Below are positions 7,022-14,703 of a stretch of DNA of 48,136 bases, in pieces. Origin of the DNA: Colwellia marinimaniae (GTDB lineage Bacteria > Pseudomonadota > Gammaproteobacteria > Enterobacterales > Alteromonadaceae); assembly GCF_002207865.1 (NCBI RefSeq), contig NZ_BDQM01000028.1, forward strand, positions 1 through 48,136. Reading direction: 5' to 3'. The notes under the pieces are model-generated. The model worked only from the letters and a program-made list of their open reading frames with translations. It was not told the DNA's origin and did not search any database. The translations under genes and the position numbers were made by a program. Each line of letters starts with the position of its first letter. Position 1 is the first letter of the stretch.

Positions 7022-7525
7022 ATGCTATATAACCTTATTGCCAAGTTAGACAAAAAATTAAACTTTCCCGTGGTGAAGGCGCACTGCGATATACCTTGTA
7101 AAATTTATGATCCTATCAGTGCACAAATTGCCGCATTGACCATGATTCGATTGGTTGATTTACTCAATGAATTAAAAGCTAAGCCATCGCTAACTTTGGA
7201 TGAACAGGCGCAGTTTTTACGATTGGTCAATCAAAAAGAACAGCATGGTTTAAAAGTTAAAGAAGAAATAACCATAATATGGGGTGATTACATTAAAACG
7301 CCACAATTAACGCAATACCCTGAGTTGCATGATTTAGTGCACGGCATCATGCTCGCCAGCTCACAAGTAAAACAGTATATTAGTAGAGAGGCTGCATTGA
7401 CATTATTGCAGCAAGTAAATCGTTTTGCTGAAATATTCTGGGCAACTAAAAAAGTGACTACCTTTACTGCTGTTTGCCCTTATCCACCAGCCGAAACGCT
7501 GGTATATCCTAAGTTACAAGCTTAA
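7022..7525 (+). CDS. sodN: nickel superoxide dismutase
   Basis: SodN converts superoxide to oxygen and hydrogen peroxide with a nickel centre. After a propeptide of about 20 residues comes HCDIPCKIYDP, the nickel hook of the family: mature His1, Cys2 and Cys6 bind nickel once the propeptide is removed. The canonical form is HCDLPCGVYDP, so the match is essentially exact at the ligands. The rest is the expected four-helix bundle with the usual length. Three in-frame ATGs lie at 7016, 7019 and 7022; AGGAG at 7011-7015 is properly spaced only for 7022. The maturation protease follows 43 bp downstream. The Fur-like site upstream suggests use when iron is scarce, replacing an iron enzyme. Confidence 0.95.
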   Translation: MLYNLIAKLDKKLNFPVVKAHCDIPCKIYDPISAQIAALTMIRLVDLLNELKAKPSLTLDEQAQFLRLVNQKEQHGLKVKEEITIIWGDYIKTPQLTQYPELHDLVHGIMLASSQVKQYISREAALTLLQQVNRFAEIFWATKKVTTFTAVCPYPPAETLVYPKLQA

Positions 7526-7568
7526 CGACTTTACCGTGCTGAAGCATCTTTATTACTAGGAATACATT

Positions 7569-7865
7569 ATGTTTGGCTTTCATTTTTGCAAAGTTACCGG
7601 GGTGAGTATGTCACCGCGTATACCGGAAAATAGTTATGTTTTTGTCGTGCCCTGGTTGAGAATATTTAACTTAAAAGAAGGCTGTTTACTGAAGGTAATT
7701 CACCCCCGCTATGGCCATATAGTTAAGTCATTAGCGAAAGTGGATAGAAATGGTCTGTTTTGGCTTAAAGGCCATCATAAAAGTAGCCTGCCGATTGAGA
7801 AGCTTGGTCCCGTGGGTAAGTCGCAAATACAAGGCAAGATATTGTGGGTTTTTCCGCCTAAATAA
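7569..7865 (+). CDS. sodX: Ni-SOD maturation protease, S26 signal peptidase family
   Basis: This 98-residue protein is a minimal S26-type peptidase that removes the SodN propeptide to expose the nickel-binding His. The nucleophile region GVSMSPRIPENSYV (Ser13 in G-x-S-M-x-P) and the general base Lys53 in GHIVKSL are both present, followed by a FWLKGHH segment typical of the S26 fold and a final IQGKILWVF strand. Unlike leader peptidases it lacks membrane anchors, as is usual for the sodN-linked protease. It directly follows sodN and closes the operon. An overlapping frame (7750-7956) is only a shadow. Confidence 0.9.
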   Translation: MFGFHFCKVTGVSMSPRIPENSYVFVVPWLRIFNLKEGCLLKVIHPRYGHIVKSLAKVDRNGLFWLKGHHKSSLPIEKLGPVGKSQIQGKILWVFPPK

Positions 7866-8059
7866 GCCATATACTTTATTCGTTTATCTTGGAGAAAATA
7901 GCCACACTTTAAAGCTTTGCTGGCAAGATAGGCTAGGTCACCTACAGTCGGTTTAAACCCTGATTTAATGAAGCCCCAGCGTCTTTATAAGCACTCTTTT
8001 CTAAATGACTATTGCTACTTAATCTTGTGTATTTTGTTCTTAATAACCGTAAGTCGTTG

Positions 8060-8344
8060 TTTTTACTTAACCATCAAGCACTCATTATCCAGAGTTCAGG
8101 TTAAGTAATCTACACTTTCGGTTTTTATAGCCGCTGCACCCGCACTTGAAAATAATGAACTTAGGGATGATTTAGCCACTTTAGGGGCTTTGTTTAAATA
8201 GCGTTGTGCATCAGGCACGACTTTACCGATTCAGGAAAATCTTTGCTGAGTTAAATTATCTGGTGCAACCTTAAGTAGTGAGCAAAAACTTGCTGGGACA
8301 GTCTCTGTCGAGAGATTTAACTGTTTAGCTACATATTCGTTCAT
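8060..8344 (-). pseudogene. decayed DUF2780 (VcgC/VcgE-like) gene
   Basis: Reading the minus strand from 8344, one frame encodes MNEYVAKQLNLSTETV...LLKVAPDNLTQQRFS, then a TGA (8233-8231), and continues in the same frame with IGKVVPDAQRYLNKAPKVAK...SSLFSSAGAAA...SVDYLT up to another TGA (8098-8096). Spacing of Leu/Ala/Pro positions fits the DUF2780 family as I recall it (LLKxA, VP, KAAP-type segments). A TGA also lies upstream in frame and the 3' part is no longer readable. With two or more stops and no ribosome site it should not make protein. The family call rests on memory of the pattern. Confidence 0.6.
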
Positions 8345-8467
8345 GGCATCAGTTGGTCATGGTATACCGACATCCTTAACTGCTGCTCAACTGAAGATTT
8401 ACGGGCATTCTTTAAAGGAGTTATTTCGCGGGAGTTTTAATAAAGCAGCGAGAGGGTTTTGCGCCAA

Positions 8468-8497
8468 TAAAAAAGCCTTTCTCAAAGAGAAAGGCTT
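8468..8497 (-). terminator. intrinsic terminator, minus strand
   Basis: AAGCCTTTCTC (8473-8483) and GAGAAAGGCTT (8487-8497) form an 11-bp perfect stem with a 3-nt loop. On the minus strand it is followed by a run of T (A-run at 8469-8474). It could end transcription entering from 8.5-9 kb on the minus strand, ahead of the DUF2780-like remnant. Confidence 0.65.
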
Positions 8498-8756
8498 GAA
8501 ATGCTCGCATATTGGTCTTGTTTACCAAGCTTCTTATTATTAATTTCTAGCCAATATTTTTTTATTATTATTAATTTTTGGCTGAATTTATTTTATACTT
8601 ATTGTTTTTGTTTTTGTTTTTATTATTGTTTTTCTGTAGCGCAGGCATTTTATAGCAAAGCATTTTTACTACCGCAACAACTTTAATAGAGTATAAGCTC
8701 GACGACTTTTTTCGTACTAAACTGGTCCAACAAGTCAGTGCTGCTAAGTTATTGAT

Positions 8757-8972
8757 TCAAAGTTCATTGGTAAAAATCAAGCTGATATTAATACTTTTAA
8801 AAAAAGTTAAATAAATTGAACTTTTATCCGGATGAGGTCTTTTCTCTGCACTCCGCGGCGTTTTATTTTTTCGGCGTGTTGAGTTAGCGCATAGATCAAA
8901 AGCCAGGTCGGTGCTAAACTGGGCACCATAAAATTCATTCGCTAGGCTGCGTAAAATAAAGCGGCGTGGCAA
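8757..8972 (-). other. doubtful 71-codon frame, possibly repeat-derived
   Basis: This frame starts MPRRFILRSLANEFYGAQF and contains an Arg/Lys-rich middle (TRRKNKTPRSAEKRPHPDK). The patch is richer in G+C than its surroundings, has no clear ribosome site and resembles no family I know. It may be part of an interspersed repeat or of a structured leader upstream of hemE rather than a gene. Confidence 0.25.
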
Positions 8973-9057
8973 AAAATTAAGCCAGTCATTGCAAGTACGT
9001 TATTGTTAAGTCATTAGCTAGCGCAAGGACAAAGCAAAAGAATAAGAGGAACTATTG

Positions 9058-10125
9058 GTGACAGAATTAAAAAATGATACCTATTTACGTGCGCTATTAA
9101 AGCAACCAGTAGATTACACGCCGGTATGGATGATGCGTCAAGCGGGTCGTTATTTACCTGAGTATCGTGAAATACGTAAAGGTGCCGGTGACTTTATGTC
9201 GGTATGTAAAAATGCTGAGCTAGCATGTGAAGTAACGTTGCAACCGTTACGTCGTTTTCCCTTAGATGCTGCTATTTTGTTTAGTGATATTTTAACTATC
9301 CCTGATGCCATGGGCTTAGGTTTGTACTTTGAAACAGGTGAAGGTCCTAAATTTGAGCGTCCAATTACCTGTAAAGCCGATATTGATAAAATTAGCATCC
9401 CTGATCCAGAAGATGAATTAGGTTATGTCATGAATGCCGTGCGTACAATTCGTAAAGAATTACAAGGTGAAGTACCGCTTATTGGTTTTTCAGGTAGTCC
9501 TTGGACATTAGCTACTTACATGATTGAAGGTGGCAGTTCGAAAGCTTTCACTAAAATCAAAAAAATGATGTTCTCTGAGCCTCAAGCTTTGCATTTGTTA
9601 CTTGATAAACTAGCTGACTCAGTCATTAGTTACTTAAATGCACAAATTGCTGCTGGTGTGCAATCAGTGATGGTATTTGATACGTGGGGCGGCGTATTAT
9701 CGCCACGTGATTATAAGGACTTTTCATTACAATACATGGCGAAAATCGTTGCTGGTTTAACTCGTCATAATGAAGGTCGTAAAGTACCAGTAACCTTATT
9801 TACTAAAAATGGCGGCATGTGGTTAGAATCTATCGCAGCGACAGGTTGTGATGCAGTTGGCTTAGATTGGACCATTGATATTGAAAACGCTAAGGCACGT
9901 GTTGGAGATAAAGTTGCTCTACAAGGCAATATGGACCCGTCAATGTTATACGCGCCATTGCCACGTATTGAACAAGAAGTATCAAAAATACTAGCAGGTT
10001 TTGGTGACGGCGGTACCGGTCATGTATTTAACCTAGGCCACGGCATTCATCCTGATGTGAAGCCAGAACATGCGGGTCACTTTATTGAGTCAGTGCATAG
10101 GTTAAGTAAGCCTTATCACAAGTAA
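9058..10125 (+). CDS. hemE: uroporphyrinogen decarboxylase
   Basis: HemE decarboxylates the four acetate side chains of uroporphyrinogen III to give coproporphyrinogen III, a cytoplasmic step of haem synthesis. The 355-residue protein is close to the E. coli enzyme throughout: N-terminal [13 protein letters not shown], the substrate loop [15 protein letters not shown] (Arg and Gln-Ala-Gly-Arg motif), [13 protein letters not shown], and C-terminal [15 protein letters not shown] with the conserved His. The frame opens with TTG at 9055, but GTG at 9058 aligns with the E. coli start and sits 7 nt after AAGAGGA, so I prefer it. A strong long-stem terminator follows, so it is monocistronic. Confidence 0.96.
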   Translation: MTELKNDTYLRALLKQPVDYTPVWMMRQAGRYLPEYREIRKGAGDFMSVCKNAELACEVTLQPLRRFPLDAAILFSDILTIPDAMGLGLYFETGEGPKFERPITCKADIDKISIPDPEDELGYVMNAVRTIRKELQGEVPLIGFSGSPWTLATYMIEGGSSKAFTKIKKMMFSEPQALHLLLDKLADSVISYLNAQIAAGVQSVMVFDTWGGVLSPRDYKDFSLQYMAKIVAGLTRHNEGRKVPVTLFTKNGGMWLESIAATGCDAVGLDWTIDIENAKARVGDKVALQGNMDPSMLYAPLPRIEQEVSKILAGFGDGGTGHVFNLGHGIHPDVKPEHAGHFIESVHRLSKPYHK

Positions 10126-10230
10126 TCCTTATCATAAGTAAACCTTAGTATAAGCCCTTAGTAATAAGTAAATATATAAGCAGCTGTAGTTAGAGTAAAC
10201 CTATAACTTACGCTTATATTAAAGACAATA

Positions 10231-10286
10231 AAGCCGTTGTTAACTTAACCTATCTTAAGCTAGGGTAAGTTAACAACGGCTTTTTT
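10231..10286 (+). terminator. intrinsic terminator of hemE
   Basis: A perfect 17-bp stem, AAGCCGTTGTTAACTTA with its complement, encloses a loop of about 18 nt and is followed by TTTTTT. The long perfect stem makes this a convincing terminator. Confidence 0.9.
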
Positions 10287-10543
10287 ATTGGCAACGTTTA
10301 GCTAAGCTCGTTAGCTAGGCCTAAGTACCCTCATTAACTGTGTGTTGTTTTCAACCTAACCTGCTGCCAACTCAAGTGCTTTGCCATGTAAACTAATTTA
10401 CATATGCTGTTACATTCTTTACAGAAAAAACAACATAGTCTGAATTTATTCTTAATAATCAATTGGTTAATTGCTATCTTTTAGCTATTAATACCATAAA
10501 ATACCATCATTTGTATAAAATAACTGCAACCCGTTCTTGTGTT

Positions 10544-10571
10544 GTAGTGTGCTGGTGGTGTATAACACTAC
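10544..10571 (+). promoter_or_regulatory. candidate GntR operator
   Basis: GTAGTGT (10544-10550) and ACACTAC (10565-10571) form a perfect 7-bp inverted repeat with a 14-bp spacer, 31 bp before the gntR start. YtrA-type regulators usually bind a dyad in their own promoter, so autoregulation is plausible. Confidence 0.5.
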
Positions 10572-10602
10572 TATCTTTTAGGTATTATTCAAGGAAAAGG
10601 GC

Positions 10603-10980
10603 ATGACACCTCAATGGGATCCAGATAAACCAATATACCTGCAACTGTATCAGCAAGTAATCACTCGTATTTTAGATGGTTATATCAAGGAAGGCGAAGC
10701 GTTACCTTCAGTAAGGAAAGTGGCGGCTGAATATCAGCTGAATCCAATTACTATTTCAAAGGCGTATCAAATGTTACAGGACGAAAAAATTGTCGAGAAA
10801 CAACGCGGTAAAGGCTTGTTTGTTATTCCTGGAGCACAAGAATTGATGCTAAATAGAGAGCGTGATAGTTTTTTATCGCACCAATGGCCAGAAATACTAA
10901 TGCAAATTTCACGACTTAAATTGTCAGCAGAGCAGTTACTGTCAGTTAATGTGAATAACCCAGTGGAGGGCAAGGTATGA
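10603..10980 (+). CDS. GntR-family regulator, YtrA type
   Basis: This 125-residue protein is a short GntR regulator. The winged helix-turn-helix covers about residues 8-76 (PIYLQLYQQVITRILDGYI, EGEALPSVRKVAAEYQLNP, ITISKAYQMLQDEKIVEKQ, RGKGLFV), and only about 45 residues follow, which is too few for an effector domain and typical of the YtrA subfamily. Those regulators usually repress an adjacent ABC transporter and are relieved by envelope stress such as antimicrobial peptides. Here the gene overlaps the ATPase gene by 4 bp (ATGA), matching that arrangement. AAGGAAAA provides the ribosome site. The inducer is not evident. Confidence 0.9.
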   Translation: MTPQWDPDKPIYLQLYQQVITRILDGYIKEGEALPSVRKVAAEYQLNPITISKAYQMLQDEKIVEKQRGKGLFVIPGAQELMLNRERDSFLSHQWPEILMQISRLKLSAEQLLSVNVNNPVEGKV

Positions 10981-11834
10981 GCCCACTCATTTCAATTTCA
11001 AATTTAAATAAATCATATGGTAATAAAAAAGTATTGTCAGGGATTAATTTATCACTTAATGCGGGACAAATTGTTGGTTTAGTTGGCCCAAATGGCGCAG
11101 GTAAAACTACTTGTTTACAAGCTATTTTAGGCTTGACAGATTTTGAAGGTGATATCAGTGTCTTAGGTTATCACCCGAGAAAAGACCGGGTAAAAATGCT
11201 TAAGGATGTCGCTTATATTGCTGATGTGGCTATTTTACCAAAATGGTTGAAAGTGTCACAAGCCTTAAGTTATATGCAAGATATTCACCCAAACTTTGCT
11301 ATTGAAAAGGCGCAAGCGTTTTTGGCTAAAACCAATATTGAGTTAAAAGATAAGGTGAAAACCTTATCTAAAGGTATGGTAGCGCAATTGCACTTAGCAC
11401 TTATTTTAGCAATTGATGCCAAGGTGCTTATTTTAGACGAGCCAACCTTAGGTTTAGATATTTTGACTCGCCGTCAGTTTTATAGCCACTTATTGGAAGA
11501 TTTTTATAGCGAAGATAAGTGCATTGTTATCACTACCCATCAAATTGAAGAAATTGAACATATCTTAACGGACGTTGCTTTTATACAAAAAGGCAAGATT
11601 GTACTTGCCCAGAGCACCGATGAGATAAAACAGCGGTTTAATCTGGTATCGGTAAGCAACGAGCAAGTCCCACAAGCAGATAAGCTAAAACCGTTATTTA
11701 AAAATAGCATGATGGGGCTGACTACCATGTTATTTGATAATCAAGATAAAGCTACTTTACAGGGCTTAGGCAAGGTTAGTGTACCTAGTTTGGCTGATGT
11801 TTTTGTTGGTGTAATGAATAAGGAAACTTGCTAA
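10977..11834 (+). CDS. ABC transporter ATP-binding protein
   Basis: This 285-residue ATPase powers a membrane transporter with the adjacent permease. Walker A is GPNGAGKTT (about residues 37-45), the signature is the slightly divergent LSKGMVAQLHLAL, Walker B is VLILDEPTLGLDI, and the switch His is in TTHQIEE. A C-terminal extension of about 70 residues follows the nucleotide domain, as in other YtrB/CcmA-like exporters. It overlaps the regulator gene by 4 bp and the permease gene by 7 bp, so all three are translationally coupled. Substrate is unknown; peptide or drug export is a family-level guess. Confidence 0.92.
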   Translation: MSPLISISNLNKSYGNKKVLSGINLSLNAGQIVGLVGPNGAGKTTCLQAILGLTDFEGDISVLGYHPRKDRVKMLKDVAYIADVAILPKWLKVSQALSYMQDIHPNFAIEKAQAFLAKTNIELKDKVKTLSKGMVAQLHLALILAIDAKVLILDEPTLGLDILTRRQFYSHLLEDFYSEDKCIVITTHQIEEIEHILTDVAFIQKGKIVLAQSTDEIKQRFNLVSVSNEQVPQADKLKPLFKNSMMGLTTMLFDNQDKATLQGLGKVSVPSLADVFVGVMNKETC

Positions 11835-12739
11835 TGAATGTTGCAATAATGAAAGCCTCAATTAAAAAAGAGTTATGGGAATTTAATGGTATGTTGACTT
11901 GGGTGCCAGTCACCTTAGCCGGCGTCTTTATTTTTATTCCGTTACTTAGCTTGATTTTAAATGGCATTGATATGCAAGCGGTACTAGTAGAGCTTGAGCA
12001 TATAACGCAATTTCAACAATCCGATCGTTTAGGTGAGTTCTTCTTTGTTTCGGCCATTGCCTTGTTTAGTCCTTTTATTGTCATTGGTTTTATTGTGCAA
12101 GTTTATTACTTTGTTACCTGCTTATTTGATGAACGGCGCGACCAATCGGTAATGTTTTGGCGTTCGTTACCCGTTTCTGATGAGATGACCATTGCCAGTA
12201 AACTGTTAACAGGTGCTATTGTTATTCCGGTGATCTTTTTCGCTGCGGCGACCTTACTCATGGTACTTATGCTAGTATTTGCCGTTGTGGCTTGTATCAT
12301 CTTATCAATAGGTTTTGATATCTCTTTATGGGGCATGTTGGCTAGCGCTAATATATTGAGTAGTGTCGGCTATATTTGGTTAACACTTGTGCCTATGGCT
12401 ATTTGGTTACTGCCGTTATATAGCTGGTTAATGCTGGCATCTATTTATGCTAATAAAGCACCATTTTTATGGGCAGTATTACCTATTGTTGCGCTAGTAG
12501 TGATTGAAGCCATTGTGGTGAATTATTTACATCTATCGCAACCCTTCTTTGGGCATTTCTTGATGGATTACTTCTCTATAACGCCAGACCACCATGTTGA
12601 TATGTCGGTAGCGCAAGAGCAGTCTCGCTTGGTAGCACTAAAATTATTGATAGCACAAATTGATTACCGCACGGTATTGGTATCCGCAGGCTTATTATTT
12701 GCAACTTATTGGTTTAGAGTGAATAAGCAAGAAAGTTAA
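11828..12739 (+). CDS. ABC transporter permease
   Basis: This 303-residue integral membrane protein supplies the channel for the preceding ATPase. Six hydrophobic segments are visible at about residues 18-40, 72-97, 128-160, 168-205, 215-235 and 279-296. CLFDERRDQSVMFWRSLPVSD, between the second and third, is typical of ABC-2-type permeases in YtrB/YtrC-like systems, where it contacts the ATPase. The gene ends the operon, and a bidirectional terminator follows 73 bp downstream. I cannot infer the transported compound. Confidence 0.85.
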   Translation: MLMNVAIMKASIKKELWEFNGMLTWVPVTLAGVFIFIPLLSLILNGIDMQAVLVELEHITQFQQSDRLGEFFFVSAIALFSPFIVIGFIVQVYYFVTCLFDERRDQSVMFWRSLPVSDEMTIASKLLTGAIVIPVIFFAAATLLMVLMLVFAVVACIILSIGFDISLWGMLASANILSSVGYIWLTLVPMAIWLLPLYSWLMLASIYANKAPFLWAVLPIVALVVIEAIVVNYLHLSQPFFGHFLMDYFSITPDHHVDMSVAQEQSRLVALKLLIAQIDYRTVLVSAGLLFATYWFRVNKQES

Positions 12740-12812
12740 AGTAGCGGAATTATCCTAGCTTGGTTATTAATAAACAAATTATAAACGCTTAATAAGCGAA
12801 TAATAAACAAAT

Positions 12813-12850
12813 AAAAAAGCGATATTTACTCAGTAAATATCGCTTTTTTA
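12813..12850. terminator. bidirectional terminator
   Basis: A-run, then GCGATATTTACT paired with AGTAAATATCGC, then a T-run. It sits between the convergent ABC operon and metJ and can end transcription from both sides. Confidence 0.9.
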
Positions 12851-12960
12851 TCATTAGATTTTGCTAACAGCTTAGCTTATGCAGAATATGGCTAATAAAG
12901 CAGGCCATAAAAAGGCACGTAACCAGTAGCTTTTTTAGCCGCTATTTTGAAAAAAAATAG

Positions 12961-13290
12961 TTATTCCTCTTCGATTTTATATGCGCTAAAGTCAGTAATA
13001 CCTTTTGCTTCGAGTAAACGCCTGACACTGGCAGGCAACATTTCATTATTATCCTTTGCTAAATCCTCATCGTCAGGTAAGGGCTGGCCAGTAAAAGCAT
13101 GTAAAAACGCTTCACATAACAATTCACTATTAGTGGCATGGCGAAGGTTATTTACTTGACGCCTAGTGCGTTCATCCGTCAATACTTTAAGCACGCGCAA
13201 AGGAATCGAAACGGTAATTTTCTTTACTTGTTCGCTTTTTTTACCGTGTTCGGCATAGGGATTTATGTACTCTTCATTCCACTGAGCCAT
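12961..13290 (-). CDS. metJ: methionine repressor MetJ
   Basis: MetJ is a ribbon-helix-helix repressor that binds tandem met boxes when loaded with S-adenosylmethionine. The first 75 residues are nearly identical to E. coli Met[21 protein letters not shown] (the DNA-binding strand), [20 protein letters not shown] (helix and SAM-contact region) and [16 protein letters not shown]. The last 30 residues diverge, as is common. Length 109 versus about 105 in E. coli. It is divergent from metB, with MetJ boxes in the shared 246-bp region, so it probably represses both directions. GAGGAAT is the ribosome site. Confidence 0.96.
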   Translation of the reverse strand: MAQWNEEYINPYAEHGKKSEQVKKITVSIPLRVLKVLTDERTRRQVNNLRHATNSELLCEAFLHAFTGQPLPDDEDLAKDNNEMLPASVRRLLEAKGITDFSAYKIEEE

Positions 13291-13370
13291 GGATATTCCT
13301 CTGTCTTGTTATAACTTATTCGAAATTCTATTTAGGGTAGATTTTACCTGCTGAAATAAACCAGTCAAGT

Positions 13371-13386
13371 AGAAGTTTAGATGTCC
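13371..13386. promoter_or_regulatory. MetJ boxes, metJ-proximal
   Basis: AGAAGTTT and AGATGTCC are adjacent 8-bp units resembling the met box AGACGTCT. They lie closer to metJ and just upstream of the metB -35 element, so they may serve metJ autoregulation or both promoters. Confidence 0.55.
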
Positions 13387-13394
13387 AAAATTAC

Positions 13395-13423
13395 TTGACC
13401 CAATTAATTAAAATGTTTAGAGT
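13395..13423 (+). promoter_or_regulatory. candidate metB promoter
   Basis: TTGACC (13395-13400), a 17-bp spacer and TAGAGT (13418-13423) form a plausible sigma-70 promoter, framed by met boxes on both sides. Confidence 0.45.
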
Positions 13424-13426
13424 TAT

Positions 13427-13450
13427 AGACGTCCAAACATCTAAACGTAA
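13427..13450. promoter_or_regulatory. tandem MetJ boxes, metB-proximal
   Basis: AGACGTCC, AAACATCT and AAACGTAA are three adjacent 8-bp units; the first matches the AGACGTCT consensus at 7 of 8 positions. Tandem units at exact 8-bp spacing are how MetJ binds. The position just after the candidate -10 fits repression of metB-metL. Confidence 0.75.
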
Positions 13451-13536
13451 ATGTGCTATATATCGGCTAAATTATCGGTAAAGCCGGCGAGATAGAAACT
13501 GTGTTTGCATGCTTACTTAATTAATGGAGAAACATA

Positions 13537-14703
13537 ATGTCGATGGCTAAAACAAGTAATATTACTACTTCGGCAGTAAGAGCCGGTATCAATACTGATC
13601 AGCACCATGGTGCTGTGGTCGCTCCTATCCATTTATCCAGTACGTATTCATTAAAAGGTTTTAATGATAAACGTCAATTTGATTATTCTCGCACTGGTAA
13701 CCCAACCCGAGCTAATTTTGCTGAAACGATTGCAAAATTAGAGCAAGGCAGTGTTGGCATAGTTACCAGTACCGGCATGGCAGCAGTGCATTTGATTTGT
13801 CAGCTGTTATCAACGGGTGATACTGTCGTTATTCCACATGATTGTTATGGTGGTAGTTTTAGATTATTTACCCACTTAGCTAAACGTGGCTTATTCAAAC
13901 TCATCGTTGTTGACCAAAATGATCAACAAGCACTGGCTAATGCCTTAGCCCAGAAACCTAAATTAGTATTACTTGAAAGCCCAAGTAATCCGCTATTACG
14001 CTTAGTGGATATTGCCGAAGTAACTAAAGCATGCCACGGGGTGGGTGCTTTAGTGGCAGTTGATAACACTTTCTTATCCCCCGCACTGCAACAGCCTTTA
14101 ACCTTGGGCGCTGATATCGTTTTTCACTCAACCACTAAATACATAAATGGTCATAGTGATGTTGTTGGCGGTGTTTTAGTCACCAAAACGGCCGAGCTAG
14201 GTGAAAAGCTAGCGTGGTGGGCAAACTGTATTGGTATTACCGGCAGTGCCTTTGATAGCTTCTTAGCATTACGTGGCTTAAAAACTTTACCAGTAAGAAT
14301 GAAGCAACATCAAGAAAATGCTTTACAGGTGGCTGACTTCCTAAAAAATCATGATGCCATTGATGCGGTATATTTCCCTGGTTTCCCTGACCACCCTGGT
14401 CATGATATCGCGAAAAAACAGCAATCTGGCTTTGGTGCTATGTTAAGTTTTGAAGTGAAAGGTGGCGTCGAAGCGGTGAAAAAGTTATTCGATAACCTAG
14501 AATTGTTCACTTTAGCGCAATCTTTAGGTGGTGTTGAGAGTTTAATAAGTCACCCATCAACCATGACCCATGCGGGTATGGCGATAGTTGATCAGTTAGC
14601 GGCGGGGATTACTCAATCTTTAGTGCGCATATCTGTTGGTATTGAAGATATTGATGATATAATAGCTGACTTAGCTCATGGTTTAGCGCAAAGCCAACAG
14701 TAA
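13537..14703 (+). CDS. metB: cystathionine gamma-synthase
   Basis: MetB joins an O-acylhomoserine with cysteine to make cystathionine in methionine synthesis, using pyridoxal phosphate. The 388-residue protein is the usual length and carries the fold-type I motifs YSRTGNPTRANFAE, TSTGMAAVHL, VAVDNTFLSP and the PLP lysine K201 in HSTTKYINGHSDVVGG. The C-terminus LVRISVGIEDIDDIIADL is typical of the Cys/Met enzyme family. MetB and related enzymes are hard to tell apart; location beside metJ and metL supports MetB. TGGAG precedes the ATG; a second ATG two codons later is possible. Its last 61 bp are the template of the tandem array that follows. Confidence 0.93.
   Translation: MSMAKTSNITTSAVRAGINTDQHHGAVVAPIHLSSTYSLKGFNDKRQFDYSRTGNPTRANFAETIAKLEQGSVGIVTSTGMAAVHLICQLLSTGDTVVIPHDCYGGSFRLFTHLAKRGLFKLIVVDQNDQQALANALAQKPKLVLLESPSNPLLRLVDIAEVTKACHGVGALVAVDNTFLSPALQQPLTLGADIVFHSTTKYINGHSDVVGGVLVTKTAELGEKLAWWANCIGITGSAFDSFLALRGLKTLPVRMKQHQENALQVADFLKNHDAIDAVYFPGFPDHPGHDIAKKQQSGFGAMLSFEVKGGVEAVKKLFDNLELFTLAQSLGGVESLISHPSTMTHAGMAIVDQLAAGITQSLVRISVGIEDIDDIIADLAHGLAQSQQ

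Larger units (their letters stand above)
7866..9057. other. 1.2-kb gene-poor stretch
   Basis: Between the Ni-SOD operon and hemE lie a decayed DUF2780-like gene on the minus strand (8060-8344), a minus-strand hairpin terminator (8468-8497), a very T-rich tract at about 8520-8640 including three GTTTTT units (8603-8620), and a 71-codon minus-strand frame (8757-8972) of doubtful status. No intact gene is recognisable. Confidence 0.6.
10126..10602. other. hemE terminator and gntR promoter region
   Basis: This 477-bp stretch holds the hemE terminator (10231-10286), two imperfect copies of a CCTTATCAnAAGTAA motif at its left edge (about 10112-10141), and the promoter and candidate operator of the GntR operon near its right end. 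No gene is visible. Confidence 0.6.

Noticed and set aside
7750..7956. 68-codon frame overlapping sodX
   Set aside because: Out-of-frame shadow of sodX that runs into non-coding sequence.
8343..8543. 66-codon plus-strand frame
   Set aside because: It lies antisense to the DUF2780-like remnant and crosses a terminator hairpin; no ribosome site or family.
8603..8620. Three GTTTTT units as a contingency repeat
   Set aside because: They lie in a T-rich non-coding tract with no gene or promoter that copy number could switch.
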